A stretch of DNA of 39,553 nucleotides, taken from Flavisolibacter sp. (GTDB lineage: Bacteria > Bacteroidota > Bacteroidia > Chitinophagales > Chitinophagaceae). The stretch's first letter is position 1. Every line of letters starts with the position of its first letter. The stretch spans positions 1-39,553 of the forward strand of contig JAQBNG010000147.1 of the NCBI GenBank assembly GCA_028288675.1, in the 5' to 3' direction. Shown here piece after piece: positions 27,415 to 37,023 of this stretch. The notes under the pieces are model-generated. The model had not been told where the DNA came from, searched no databases, and saw only the letters and a list, made by a program, of their open reading frames with translations. A program made the translations under genes and the position numbers.

Positions 27415-28329
27415 ATGCTTGACATTGTAATCCAGGCGAGGGAAGCAGCCATTAGCAAGGCAGTTAAAGTAAAACGCATTCTTCCATTCCGCCTTAGGCG
27501 AATGGTTGGTCCCTTTATTTTTATGGACCATGCCGGACCCATTACTGATCTACCTTCTGAACCTTCTTCGTTAGATGTTTTACCCCATCCACACATTGGT
27601 CTTTCTACCGTTAGCTATCTTTTTGATGGAGAGGTAACACACCGGGACAGTTTAGGGGTAGAACAAATAATTCGCCCAGGCGAAGTAAACTGGATGACCG
27701 CGGGCAGTGGTATTTCGCACTCGGAAAGATTTGAAGACCCAACATCTCTTACAGGGGGGTTGGAGATGATACAGACTTGGGTAGCACTACCAGAAAAAGA
27801 CGAAGAGGCAGCACCTTCTTTTACCAACTACATACCGGAAGAGCTACCAATATTTACAGACAAAGGAATTTGGATGCGGCTAATAGCGGGCAATGCATTT
27901 GGATTAAGAAATGAAGTCAGAACTAATTCTCCACTTTTTTACTTACACGTTGTGTTAGAGAAGGGAGCAACCTTCGGATTGCCAAAAGAACATTCAGAAC
28001 GTGGATTTTATATTGCGAAGGGAAGTGTAGAGCTATCAGGAATTACATACAACCCGGGACAAATGTTAGTGTTCACCAAGTGTGTTGACCCACTTATCGT
28101 TGCCAAAGAGAATACTACCCTAATGCTGCTAGGCGGTGAGCCTTTAGGTGAACGCTTTATCTGGTGGAATTTTGTTTCGTCCCGTAAAGAACGTATTGAA
28201 CAAGCAAAAGAAGATTGGAAAGGAGGAAGAATTATACTTCCTCCAAACGACAATCAGGAATTTATACCACTGCCTGATGATAAGTCAAAGCCAGCCGGAA
28301 GTTCACCAAGACCAGAGCCACTTTCATGA
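27415..28329 (+). CDS. Pirin-family bicupin protein
   Basis: A 304-residue bicupin of normal pirin size. Metal ligands are all present: His58 and His60 in PHPHIGLSTVSYLF, and His102 and Glu104 in GSGISHSERF. The N-terminal FIFMDHAGP and the second-cupin FYIAKGSVELSG are also typical. Bacterial pirins act as quercetinases or as redox-linked modulators. The C-terminal tail (SKPAGSSPRPEPLS) is low complexity. It is the last gene of the redox cluster, and direct repeat copy B lies 300 bases beyond it. Confidence 0.95.
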   Translation: MLDIVIQAREAAISKAVKVKRILPFRLRRMVGPFIFMDHAGPITDLPSEPSSLDVLPHPHIGLSTVSYLFDGEVTHRDSLGVEQIIRPGEVNWMTAGSGISHSERFEDPTSLTGGLEMIQTWVALPEKDEEAAPSFTNYIPEELPIFTDKGIWMRLIAGNAFGLRNEVRTNSPLFYLHVVLEKGATFGLPKEHSERGFYIAKGSVELSGITYNPGQMLVFTKCVDPLIVAKENTTLMLLGGEPLGERFIWWNFVSSRKERIEQAKEDWKGGRIILPPNDNQEFIPLPDDKSKPAGSSPRPEPLS

Positions 28330-29004
28330 GCACATGATGCACAAATATTTGACAATTGAAATGGTGCCGACAGGGTGATTGTTTAACTAGGATAAGATAA
28401 TCTAATATCACCATGCTCCGACTTTAGTACTCTGGTTGTTTTCTGTAATATCGTTTAATTCCGGGTTCTGTAGCTCTACTGTGCGAATTGGCTCCACCTA
28501 AAGTTGCACATACGATTTATCGCAGGTTCATAAATAAGTTAGCAATATACATAGCCGGAGTTAAAGCAAGAAGTCGAACCACAAATACAAATAAACTATT
28601 ACGTATTAATCACTGATAAGCTTCTAAAACATTGTGTAAGCGTTATCAAATCTTGTAATATCTGGTTCGACTCTCGTCCGGTAAGCTCCACCTAATTCGT
28701 AGATTTACTAAGTGTTATTCTTGATTTACTTAGGAAAAACACGTATGGCACTCCCAAAATAGTTACTCATGGCGCAAACGTTTCTACCAGAGCAGAGAAA
28801 TCAAGGACGGAACGAATCGCTTTGTTGCGGCAGCTAAGCTGTACAAACTCTTTGATTGATGCGAAACCTTTTTCAATAACAAGCGTTTGCGACAAAGAGT
28901 TAATGTAAAATGCTGTATTGTGCGGCTTAAAGTCATACGGTGGCCTTTTAGATTCTGATCATTCTTGCTATATTCGGCCGTTCATATACACCAAGAACAA
29001 CTGC
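28330..29004. other. Intergenic region between pirin and the giant secreted protein
   Basis: This 675-base stretch carries repeat copy B (28632-28711). A further GCTCCACCTAA motif near 28497-28507 matches the 3' part of copy B. A plus-strand frame at 28770-28859 reads WRKRFYQSREIKDGTNRFVA and ends in a stop with no start codon; it could be the tail of a deleted gene, family not recognised. In-frame ATG 28918 lies upstream of the giant gene, but its 29 extra residues are not signal-like. Confidence 0.45.
28632..28711 (+). repeat. 80-bp direct repeat, copy B (tRNA/tmRNA 3'-end-like)
   Basis: It matches copy A at 19851-19930 in 66 of 80 ungapped positions. It contains CTGGTTCGACTCTC followed by CCGGTAAGCTCCACC. 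The last part resembles the GCTCCACC(A) end of bacterial tmRNA. The orientation is the same as copy A. Together they bound an 8.8-kb segment holding the whole redox cluster. Confidence 0.7.
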
Positions 29005-32000
29005 ATGAGAAAAACACCGTCAACCCTATTGATCTTACTGTTTGCTATCGGAAATTTTACCGCCCGGACACAAAATTGTGTGCTTCCACTCAATGGTGGC
29101 ACACTTTCACCAATCAGTACGCTCGTTTGCCCGACCGAAGTCTTCACCGTTTACGTTAATGGTGCCTCTACAGGCGCCGGATTAAATTACCAATGGCAGG
29201 TTTCAGCCAACAACTCAACCTGGACTGATCGTATTGGCTACACGACGGCAAACCTCACCATTATGCAAACGAGCGATACATGGTATCGCCGAAAAACAGA
29301 GTGCAACGGCACGGGAACAGTCTACTCCAACAGTGTGCTAATTCAAATGAAGCCTTTTGCCAACTGCTATTGCACACCGTCTTCTTCTTTTTGTACATCA
29401 GGCTACAATATCACAGCGGTCAGCTTTGGCAGCATCAACAACACAAGCGGTTGCAGCACGAACGGCTATACCAATTATTCCTCCACCGTAGCGCCTGCGG
29501 ATATCACGCAAGGAACGTATCAGCCTATTAGTATTACTACCGGAAGCACGGTTTCGCGATACCTGCATTGCTATGTTGACTTCAACCAAAACGGCGCTTT
29601 TGAAAGTAAAGAATATATGCTTCTATCTTCACCTCTGGCAGGGGTGTACAGCGGGTTTATCAAAGTGCCCTTTGGTGCAAAGCTTGGAGCAACCCGTATG
29701 AGAATCGTTCATTCAGGCAATACAATAAATAACAGTTGCTATTCCGATTTTAGTTCAGAAACCGAAGATTACGCTGTCCGTATTTTGCCGAAAACTACCA
29801 GTGCAACGGGTTTCGCCATTTATGTAAAAACAGCGTCGCCCGGTTCTAATGGCACTGGTTCAAGTTGGACGAATGCGATGACAAGCGTTCGTGCGGCAGT
29901 AACCAGCGCTACTCCCGGCGACACGATTAAAGTAGCAAAGGGAACTTATTATGCAGGTGCCAGCCAAACAAATGGTATTGTGCTTAGTGATTCGATTTTG
30001 GTTTTAGGCGGTTATCCTGATTCCGGTTCGCCTATTGATGCCGACCGCAACCCAGGAATGAACTTTACCGTTTTAAGCGGTCTCCAAAACGCAGGCAGCA
30101 CGGTAGCCGATTACCATGTTTTGTATGCCAGCGGTGTATTAAATACCTGTACCGTGGACGGTTTTGTGGTCCAAAATGGCGGCATAAGCAACGGCAATAC
30201 GGCGGGCCAAAATCGCGGCGGTGGTATCAGCATTGAAAACGGTGCAAACATCACGGTAAGAAACTGCGTGTTCCGCAACAACTACATTTACATACAAGGG
30301 TCGGCAATTTGTGTCAACAATGCGAAACCCGCTTTTATCAATTGTATAGTTACCGGCAATAATAGTAGTTACAGCAATATAGCGGTTCAAAATAATGCAA
30401 ATGTTACGTTCACCAACTTACTTGCTGCCCGCAACGGCGGGGTAGCGTTGATGGTGATTGACTCAAGCCAGTCAACCATGAAAAACAGCACACTCTCTGG
30501 CAATACCTCCACGCGAAGCCTGCTGGAAGCTTTTCGCCAAAGCACGGTGAGTATTACCAACAGTATTTCGTACCACAACGCGGTGTACGACGCTTCGTGG
30601 CAAACCACAAGCTTTGATAGCGCTGACATTAAGCTTTTCTTTTCTTCGCTCTCGGTGGCGCAGTCAATCCTGCAAGTAAACAACACCGGCAGCAACCTAT
30701 TAATGGGTGTTATACCACGTTTTAGAGACACAACGAGTGTGGCAGGCGCGGACGGCTTTTTCTTTACCGATGACGACGGCTTTACACTGCAAAACCCTTG
30801 TTCACCCGCTATTAACGCCGGCTCCAACAATGCTGCTGCAGGAGTTGGCATAGACATCACTGGACGAAGCCGTGTGTTCGGTGCAGCCGTTGATTTAGGC
30901 GCCTATGAACTGCAACAGGCGGTATCACCCATCCCGAAAGTGATTTATGTGAACACAGTTGCCACGGGCGCCAACAATGGCGGCAGTTGGGCCGATGCTT
31001 ATACGGATTTGCACACCGCCCTGCAAGCTTGCAGTGATACCATTAAAGTGGCTGCGGGTACATATTATCCGCTAAAGAATGGCTTGAAACAGCCCTATTG
31101 GCTCGAGAACAAACGCATCATTTGGGGTGCTTATCCGGCCAGCGGTAATCCAACGGATGCAGCCCGCAATTTTTCCTTGTACCCGACCATCATCAGCGGA
31201 CAAAAAAGCCTTGGCATCAACGGAAATGATATAATACGCGGGCAAAATTTAGACAGCACCGCAATGCTGGATGGCTTTACTATTACAAGTGTCGGCAACA
31301 GCGCTACAGGTCGGGACTGGGGTGCCTTGCTTTATACCTACTGCAATAACCCGATCATCAGCAATTGCCGCTTCACTGCCAATGCAAGGCGTTTGTTAGT
31401 AGGCCGTTACAACAAAAACCTCTTACTCTCCAACTGTGTTTTTGATGCCAACCTTCACCGGACGGACTTAGACCAAGACCTCATTGTGTTGGAAGATTGC
31501 CCGGGCACGACGTTAAAAAATTGCCGGTTTGAAAACAACAATCTTCTGATGGGAAATTATAGCAGCACATACGAGTTTGGACAAATTATTTATTTAACCC
31601 GGTCTTATGCCCGCCTTGATAGCTGTGTGTTTTTGCGCAACAACGCTACGGTGATTTCGAATAATAGGAGCAATCCGCTGATAACCCGATCGCAGTTTTT
31701 ATCCAACGGGGCCGACAAACGCACGACTGATATACTGAACATGCAATCAAACCCTGTCATTCAACAGTGCATTTTTCGTGACAGCGCCTGGTCGCTTTTC
31801 TCCGGCCGGATGACGGACAATTTTTTAAGCGCACCCCGCTATACCGATTGCCAGTTTTACGATGGCAGAAGCAGCGAGGGCAGCGTAGCATATAGCGATA
31901 GTTCCATTCCCGTATTTACCAATTGCGTATTCAGCAACTGCCAGCTACCGTTTTACAACCGGTATGGCAGCAATATCCAATTGCAAAATTGCATAGCTAC

Positions 32001-35000
32001 CGGCAGCAGTTATACCAATACCCGGGCAGCTTCATTTATGCAAAACGAGAGAAGCAATCCGGTTTTGAACAATTGCGTAGTGGTAAACAGTAAATCGTGG
32101 ACGTACGGTGTAATCTCAGGCGATGCGCAATCGGTTCCGGAGATCAACAACTCTGTCTTTTGGCGAAATTTTTCAACGTCGGGTTATGATTCAACTGGGC
32201 TTGCAAGCCGCATGGATGTTACAAACGCAACCGGTACGCAAAGCTCCCTTAAGGTTCGCAACTCGATGTTTGAGTATTTCAAACCTACTGCGGCTAGTAA
32301 TACAACCGGGAAAGACCCCCGTTTAAAGAACTTCACCAACCCACGAGGAGATGACGGTGTCTGGTTTACCGCCGACGATGGCCTGCAGCTTTGTGATTGT
32401 AGCCCGGCTATTAACAGCGGCGACAACGCTTATGCTACCACACCGATCGACATTAGCGGAAAGCCGCGCCTTGTCAACGGTCAGCTTGACCGCGGTGCCT
32501 ACGAACTGCAGACTGTTCCTGCAACCTCGTGGCCAACGGTTTACGTGCAAGCCACAGCAGGCAACAGTGGTGATGGAAGCAGTTGGGCGAATGCTTATAA
32601 CAACTTGCACAAAGCGTTATTTAATGCTTGTGCGGATACTATTAAAATCGCCGGTGGTGTGTATCGTCCGGCAGCACAATACCGCGACAGTGCGTTTACG
32701 ATTGACAGAAACCTAGTTATCCTTGGCAGCTTTGCGGCTCCGTCTGCCGTGCGTGATGTAGAAGCAACGCCAACTATCGTATCTGGCGATATTGGCATTG
32801 CGAACGATACCTCTGACAACAGCTATGGCTTACTGAAAGCAAGTTACGTTGACTCGCTTATGATGGATGGCCTTGTATTCAAAGATGCCAACAGTACCGG
32901 CCGTACTAGTGGCAAAAATGTTTTTGCCTTATACGCCGATTACATTCCAATTCTAACCCTTGCCAACTGCCGCTTTGTGAACAATTTTAGTGATACATGG
33001 GGAAGTGCATTTTACCTACGGTATGTAAGAAACCTTGACATGCGAAAGACTGTGTTTACCGGAAACAAGGCTCTTGCCGGCGCCGGCGCATATTTTACAT
33101 CAAGCGGGCCATTGCGCAAGCTAACCGACTGCGTGTTTGAAAAGAATGTTGCGTCTCATCAGGGGGGTGGGCTATGGTGGAGCGGATCCGGGGGCGTACT
33201 TACCAATTGCGTGTTCACGCAGAACCAAGCAACGCAAGGTGCCGGCATGTTTGTTGAAAACAGTCCTGCTATTACGGTGACCAATTGCACATTTGCCAAC
33301 AACCGTCTAATTAACTTCGGCTCGGTAGGTGGCGGCATTTATTCAAGCGGGTATGAGTGGCAGGGGGGTGGTTCGGGCCCTGACATTGGTAACTGCATTT
33401 TCACCGGCAACGGTTCAGACCCGCAACAGCAAAATTCATATGGCGATTTATACTATCCTAAAAACGGTTATTTGCCGGGCAACGGTTGGATAGAGTGGAA
33501 CATAAATAACAGCGCTATTAGTACAGCCCCTGCTTCTTATCCGGGGAATCCTACTAATATTGGCGCATACTATGTTACCTATCGTGACCGATCTAACCCA
33601 ATAGGCCCAGACGGCAGATGGTTTACCGCTGATGATGGTTTGCAGCTACCCATGTGTTCAGATGTAATTAACAAGGGTAATAATGCCATCGTTACTGTGG
33701 CGAAAGATGTTGTGGGTAACAATCGCATCATAGGTCCTAAAGTGGATATGGGCGCCTACGAATTAAACGGGGCTGCCCAATGGACGCAATTGTTGACGAA
33801 GGCGAGCGACTCTCTCAAAGCTGACAAAGAGATTATTGATTCAGCTGGATGGACACATTACTATAATGCCTGCACGTATTTGCTCTCGTTAAAAAAGAAC
33901 GGAAAAAACATCGGCACTGTTGGGGACGGCAGCTTTGAAGTGAAAATAGTTACGGCCGGCAATTACAGCAGCGGCATAGGTACCAATCTTACAGCTGCTT
34001 CCTATAATACCAGCGGCCTTCCATGGTATGTGATGAACCGATACTGGAATGTTAAGTCATCAGCTGTTATTAGCGACAGCATCCTGGTACGATTTCCTTA
34101 CACCAACGCCGATTATGGGGATGTGAAAGGTTCTAATCCCATAGTCACGCAACACGGGCAGCTCCAGTTTTTTAAAGTAAAGGGCACGAACAATTCCTTT
34201 GATTTAAACATAGCACCTGCAAATTTTACAAAGTACACGAACGCCACTTCTCCATCACTTATAACTTGGATGTATTCACAACTCGACAGCCTTCACTTGT
34301 GCGAGTATTATGTAAACAGTTTTAGCGGCGGCGGCGGCGGCGCTCAATATGCACTCGGATTCCCTGACCTAACGTTAACTAATAAGATGGTAACACCGGC
34401 AGCTGTTGCTGCGGGTGGAACTGTTACAGCCAGCTTTGTTGAAGCCAACCAAAGCGCAACAGCTATAGCCGGAGCACATCGCGTGCAATTCTATCTTTCG
34501 GCTGACACCATTTTAACTCCCGGCGCCAATGGCGACGCATTGTTGGGCGAACAGCTTGTGCCAAGCGTAAACAATGCATCTGGCACGGGAATGCTCACTA
34601 AACAACTATTAGTGCCCTGCAACACCACTAACGGAAATTATACTTTGTTTTTTGTAGCGGACGCTGGAAACAACGTAGCAGAGTCGAACGAAACAAACAA
34701 CCTTGCTTCAACAACGCTTGTGGTAAACGGTTCAACTCCATCGCCTGCCGTGCCAGTTATTACCGCTTCTCCTGCAACAGCCTGCACCGGCACACCCGTT
34801 ACTCTTACTATTAGCAACCCTGCATGCAGCACCTGTACATATAGATGGAACACGGGCGCCGTGGGCACGAGCATTCAGGTAACGACGTCGGGAATGTATG
34901 TAGTTACGGCGAGTAATGCTTGTGCGGCAGTGGTTGGAAATCTTTCTGTAACCTTTAACCCACCGCCTACATTCACGGCAACGGCATCTTCCAATTCTGT

Positions 35001-35964
35001 TTGCGCAGGAAGCAGTGTTACGCTCAACGCTTCCTCTGGTGCAACAAATTTTACATGGTCCGGGCCAGGGCTCAACGCAACTACGGGAACCTCGGTCACA
35101 GCCACGCCACCAACGGCCGGCTTGCAGACATACACCGTTACCGGAATGGGCAACGGTTGCACGGCAACGAAAACAATAATACTTACTGTAAACGCCCTGC
35201 CGTCTATTTCCATCACGCCGCCCGATACGTTAATCTGCGCCGGTACTGCGGTGACACTAACGGCAAGCGGTGCCGCAACTTATAGCTGGTCGCCGGCAGC
35301 AACACTTAACACCGCCAGCGGTGCTAGTGTGGTAGCTGTACCGGCATCTAATACCACTTACACCGCAGCCGGTATGTTAAATGGGTGCAGCAACACGGCA
35401 ACAAGAAGTATATCGCTTACGAACTCTGTTACACCTTCAGTAACTATTACGATGGGTGGATGTTCCGGCAACAGCTTGCTCTTTACTGCGAGTGCCGTAA
35501 ACGGCGGTCTCAATCCGCAATATCAGTGGTACGTGAATAATGTGCTACAGGGAGTTAGCAGTAATAGCCTTACCCTGAACAATGCCTCTAACGGAACAAT
35601 CGTTTATGCAAAAATGATTTCTTCGCTCGCCTGCGCTGCACCGCAAACGGTAAACGCTGCACCCGTTACGGTAAGTTGCATTACAACCGCCGTAGGCAAT
35701 GTGGATGATTTGGAAGAGTTTATCGTTTCGCCCAATCCAGGGAACGGACTATTTTTTGTAGCGCTCAAGCTAACGCGGTTAAAGAAAATTTCATTGCAGG
35801 TTATGAATGCTGCTGGTGTGGTTGTATATAGTATGCAGCCACAGAATAGCATTGGGACAACTACCAAAAAAATTGATTTGCGTGGTAAATCCGCCGGGCT
35901 TTATTATTTAAAAGTGGCTATTGGCAACGACACAGTCACAGAGAAAATAATCTTGGTTCAATAG
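29005..35964 (+). CDS. Giant T9SS-exported protein with three beta-helix modules
   Basis: From ATG 29005 this is a 2319-residue protein. That start is chosen because MRKTPSTLLILLFAIGNF is a clear signal peptide; the in-frame ATG at 28918 is not. Domains in order: an Ig-like domain (about 25-110); a GEVED domain (119-262, with CYVDFNQNGAFES and SSETEDYAV); three right-handed beta-helix modules opening IYVKTASPG (272), IYVNTVATG (647) and VYVQATAGN (1179), each closing with a DxGAYEL or DRGAYEL motif typical of choice-of-anchor-Q proteins; a spacer with a Gly run; a CARDB domain (about 1786-1909); Ig/PKD-like repeats (about 1912-2229); and a type A T9SS tail (about 2240-2319, FIVSPNPGNG and LRGKSAGLYYLKV). 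It is exported to the cell surface. Binding or degrading a glycan is plausible from the beta-helix fold, but no catalytic residues were identified. Confidence 0.93.
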   Translation: MRKTPSTLLILLFAIGNFTARTQNCVLPLNGGTLSPISTLVCPTEVFTVYVNGASTGAGLNYQWQVSANNSTWTDRIGYTTANLTIMQTSDTWYRRKTECNGTGTVYSNSVLIQMKPFANCYCTPSSSFCTSGYNITAVSFGSINNTSGCSTNGYTNYSSTVAPADITQGTYQPISITTGSTVSRYLHCYVDFNQNGAFESKEYMLLSSPLAGVYSGFIKVPFGAKLGATRMRIVHSGNTINNSCYSDFSSETEDYAVRILPKTTSATGFAIYVKTASPGSNGTGSSWTNAMTSVRAAVTSATPGDTIKVAKGTYYAGASQTNGIVLSDSILVLGGYPDSGSPIDADRNPGMNFTVLSGLQNAGSTVADYHVLYASGVLNTCTVDGFVVQNGGISNGNTAGQNRGGGISIENGANITVRNCVFRNNYIYIQGSAICVNNAKPAFINCIVTGNNSSYSNIAVQNNANVTFTNLLAARNGGVALMVIDSSQSTMKNSTLSGNTSTRSLLEAFRQSTVSITNSISYHNAVYDASWQTTSFDSADIKLFFSSLSVAQSILQVNNTGSNLLMGVIPRFRDTTSVAGADGFFFTDDDGFTLQNPCSPAINAGSNNAAAGVGIDITGRSRVFGAAVDLGAYELQQAVSPIPKVIYVNTVATGANNGGSWADAYTDLHTALQACSDTIKVAAGTYYPLKNGLKQPYWLENKRIIWGAYPASGNPTDAARNFSLYPTIISGQKSLGINGNDIIRGQNLDSTAMLDGFTITSVGNSATGRDWGALLYTYCNNPIISNCRFTANARRLLVGRYNKNLLLSNCVFDANLHRTDLDQDLIVLEDCPGTTLKNCRFENNNLLMGNYSSTYEFGQIIYLTRSYARLDSCVFLRNNATVISNNRSNPLITRSQFLSNGADKRTTDILNMQSNPVIQQCIFRDSAWSLFSGRMTDNFLSAPRYTDCQFYDGRSSEGSVAYSDSSIPVFTNCVFSNCQLPFYNRYGSNIQLQNCIATGSSYTNTRAASFMQNERSNPVLNNCVVVNSKSWTYGVISGDAQSVPEINNSVFWRNFSTSGYDSTGLASRMDVTNATGTQSSLKVRNSMFEYFKPTAASNTTGKDPRLKNFTNPRGDDGVWFTADDGLQLCDCSPAINSGDNAYATTPIDISGKPRLVNGQLDRGAYELQTVPATSWPTVYVQATAGNSGDGSSWANAYNNLHKALFNACADTIKIAGGVYRPAAQYRDSAFTIDRNLVILGSFAAPSAVRDVEATPTIVSGDIGIANDTSDNSYGLLKASYVDSLMMDGLVFKDANSTGRTSGKNVFALYADYIPILTLANCRFVNNFSDTWGSAFYLRYVRNLDMRKTVFTGNKALAGAGAYFTSSGPLRKLTDCVFEKNVASHQGGGLWWSGSGGVLTNCVFTQNQATQGAGMFVENSPAITVTNCTFANNRLINFGSVGGGIYSSGYEWQGGGSGPDIGNCIFTGNGSDPQQQNSYGDLYYPKNGYLPGNGWIEWNINNSAISTAPASYPGNPTNIGAYYVTYRDRSNPIGPDGRWFTADDGLQLPMCSDVINKGNNAIVTVAKDVVGNNRIIGPKVDMGAYELNGAAQWTQLLTKASDSLKADKEIIDSAGWTHYYNACTYLLSLKKNGKNIGTVGDGSFEVKIVTAGNYSSGIGTNLTAASYNTSGLPWYVMNRYWNVKSSAVISDSILVRFPYTNADYGDVKGSNPIVTQHGQLQFFKVKGTNNSFDLNIAPANFTKYTNATSPSLITWMYSQLDSLHLCEYYVNSFSGGGGGAQYALGFPDLTLTNKMVTPAAVAAGGTVTASFVEANQSATAIAGAHRVQFYLSADTILTPGANGDALLGEQLVPSVNNASGTGMLTKQLLVPCNTTNGNYTLFFVADAGNNVAESNETNNLASTTLVVNGSTPSPAVPVITASPATACTGTPVTLTISNPACSTCTYRWNTGAVGTSIQVTTSGMYVVTASNACAAVVGNLSVTFNPPPTFTATASSNSVCAGSSVTLNASSGATNFTWSGPGLNATTGTSVTATPPTAGLQTYTVTGMGNGCTATKTIILTVNALPSISITPPDTLICAGTAVTLTASGAATYSWSPAATLNTASGASVVAVPASNTTYTAAGMLNGCSNTATRSISLTNSVTPSVTITMGGCSGNSLLFTASAVNGGLNPQYQWYVNNVLQGVSSNSLTLNNASNGTIVYAKMISSLACAAPQTVNAAPVTVSCITTAVGNVDDLEEFIVSPNPGNGLFFVALKLTRLKKISLQVMNAAGVVVYSMQPQNSIGTTTKKIDLRGKSAGLYYLKVAIGNDTVTEKIILVQ
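34327..34341 (+). repeat. GGC trinucleotide run in a linker
   Basis: Five consecutive GGC codons encode a glycine run just before the CARDB domain of the giant secreted protein. It is a short flexible linker. Triplet repeats can change length by slippage without shifting the frame. Confidence 0.8.
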
Positions 35965-36144
35965 GATTGTAATTACTTGGTGAAAGGGAGTTTTTACATG
36001 CTCACGCTGTCAAATTATATTTAAATGATGGATTGAGTTGACATATGTATCGGTTAAACAGACAAATACAATGTTCAACTTTCAAATTTTTTAGAAGTAT
36101 TTCCGGGTTTATAGTTTTTAATTGTACCATCCAAAGCTGCTGTT

Positions 36145-36351
36145 ATGAAGAAACTCGAACAACGAATGGTTCTGAGTATATTTCTGATCGCTTTCGCTAA
36201 TTTCTGTTTTGCCCAAACCTCGGAAGCCTTAAATCCTCCATTGAATTTGTTTAATGGTGCAGTCTATGCCACAACTTTAGATGCATCGAACAATGTTTAT
36301 GCAGCTGGTGACTTTAAAAATAGCTGCCAGGATGATCGACAAGCGAATTGA
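36145..36351 (+). pseudogene. Truncated secreted beta-propeller-type gene
   Basis: The frame begins with a signal peptide (KRMVLS-like core, ending FCFAQT) and then LFNGAVYATTLDASNNVYAAGDFKN, one blade of the VYATTLD/NNVYAAGDF repeats seen in exported Bacteroidetes propeller proteins. The similarity stops at about 36325 and the last residues (SCQDDRQAN) are antisense of the esterase fragment. Only the first 60 or so codons survive, so the gene has lost its 3' part at a junction with the esterase remnant. Confidence 0.7.
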
Positions 36352-36845
36352 GTACGCACAGCCTTCCCAATGAGTGGCCAACAAACATGCGATACGGTTG
36401 CGTGTTGTAATGGCTCTCCATATAGGGCATCAGTTCTTTCTGAATAAAGGAGGTGAATTTTTCTCCTCCGCCTGAGTTCTCAAAATAAGGATCAACGGTT
36501 CCATCTCTTCCAAGTATTGAATGGGTAGGAGTAAGGTCGCACTCCCTGTCCTTACTCATAATTCCTACCACAATCATTTCGGGCATTTTACCCTGGACAC
36601 TTAAGTAAGCTACCATTCCCGTCAGGTAATGAAAGAAATCCTTGCCAGGAGGTACATCACAGGATAGTGTGTCGTACGATCAGAGCTGGATTGAGGCACA
36701 TAAACCACACCTCTCTATCTTCATTTAGAATAGCGGAGCGAATCGATTTTCTTGTTCCGATAGTAAACTGGTCATCATCTTTGTTGGAGGGCTGAGCAAG
36801 GCAAAATGCAGGAAGGAGCAGAAGAATATAAAAAGTAATTTTCAT
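36314..36845 (-). pseudogene. Esterase (Fes/IroE-like) gene with two frameshifts and a lost 3' end
   Basis: From ATG 36845 a signal peptide (MKITFYILLLLPAFCLAQ) and SIRSAILNEDREV are followed by a shift near 36705. The expected YVPQSSSDRTTHYPVMYLL reads in a second frame, and after a shift near 36645 GKDFFHYLTGMVAYLS continues in the third. The remainder is a typical esterase with MIVVGI, FIQKELMPYMESHYNT and the nucleophile elbow VGHSLG. It ends at SLVDHP, short of the usual catalytic Asp and His, next to the truncated propeller gene. Such esterases hydrolyse siderophore or carbohydrate esters, but this copy is dead. Confidence 0.85.
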
Positions 36846-37023
36846 GTAGTTTTTGTTTTAATAGAAGAGAGTCAGTATGGTGCAACAAGCTTAGCAAATT
36901 GCGAGTGTCCTTTATCCGTCTTTTTCTAACTTGGTCAGGGCCTTAAATAATTTATGTTCAAAAATTTAAGCGAAACTAAAACACTCCAAACTTGCAGTAA
37001 CAATGTATTGGCAAAAGAGGGAT

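Noticed and set aside
30387-30860. Minus-strand 157-codon ORF
   Set aside because: Antisense to the first beta-helix module of the giant T9SS protein; low-complexity shadow.
29005-35964. Tandem repeats taken as a possible CRISPR or satellite array
   Set aside because: The repetition is at protein level (beta-helix modules) and the DNA repeats are diverged and in frame.
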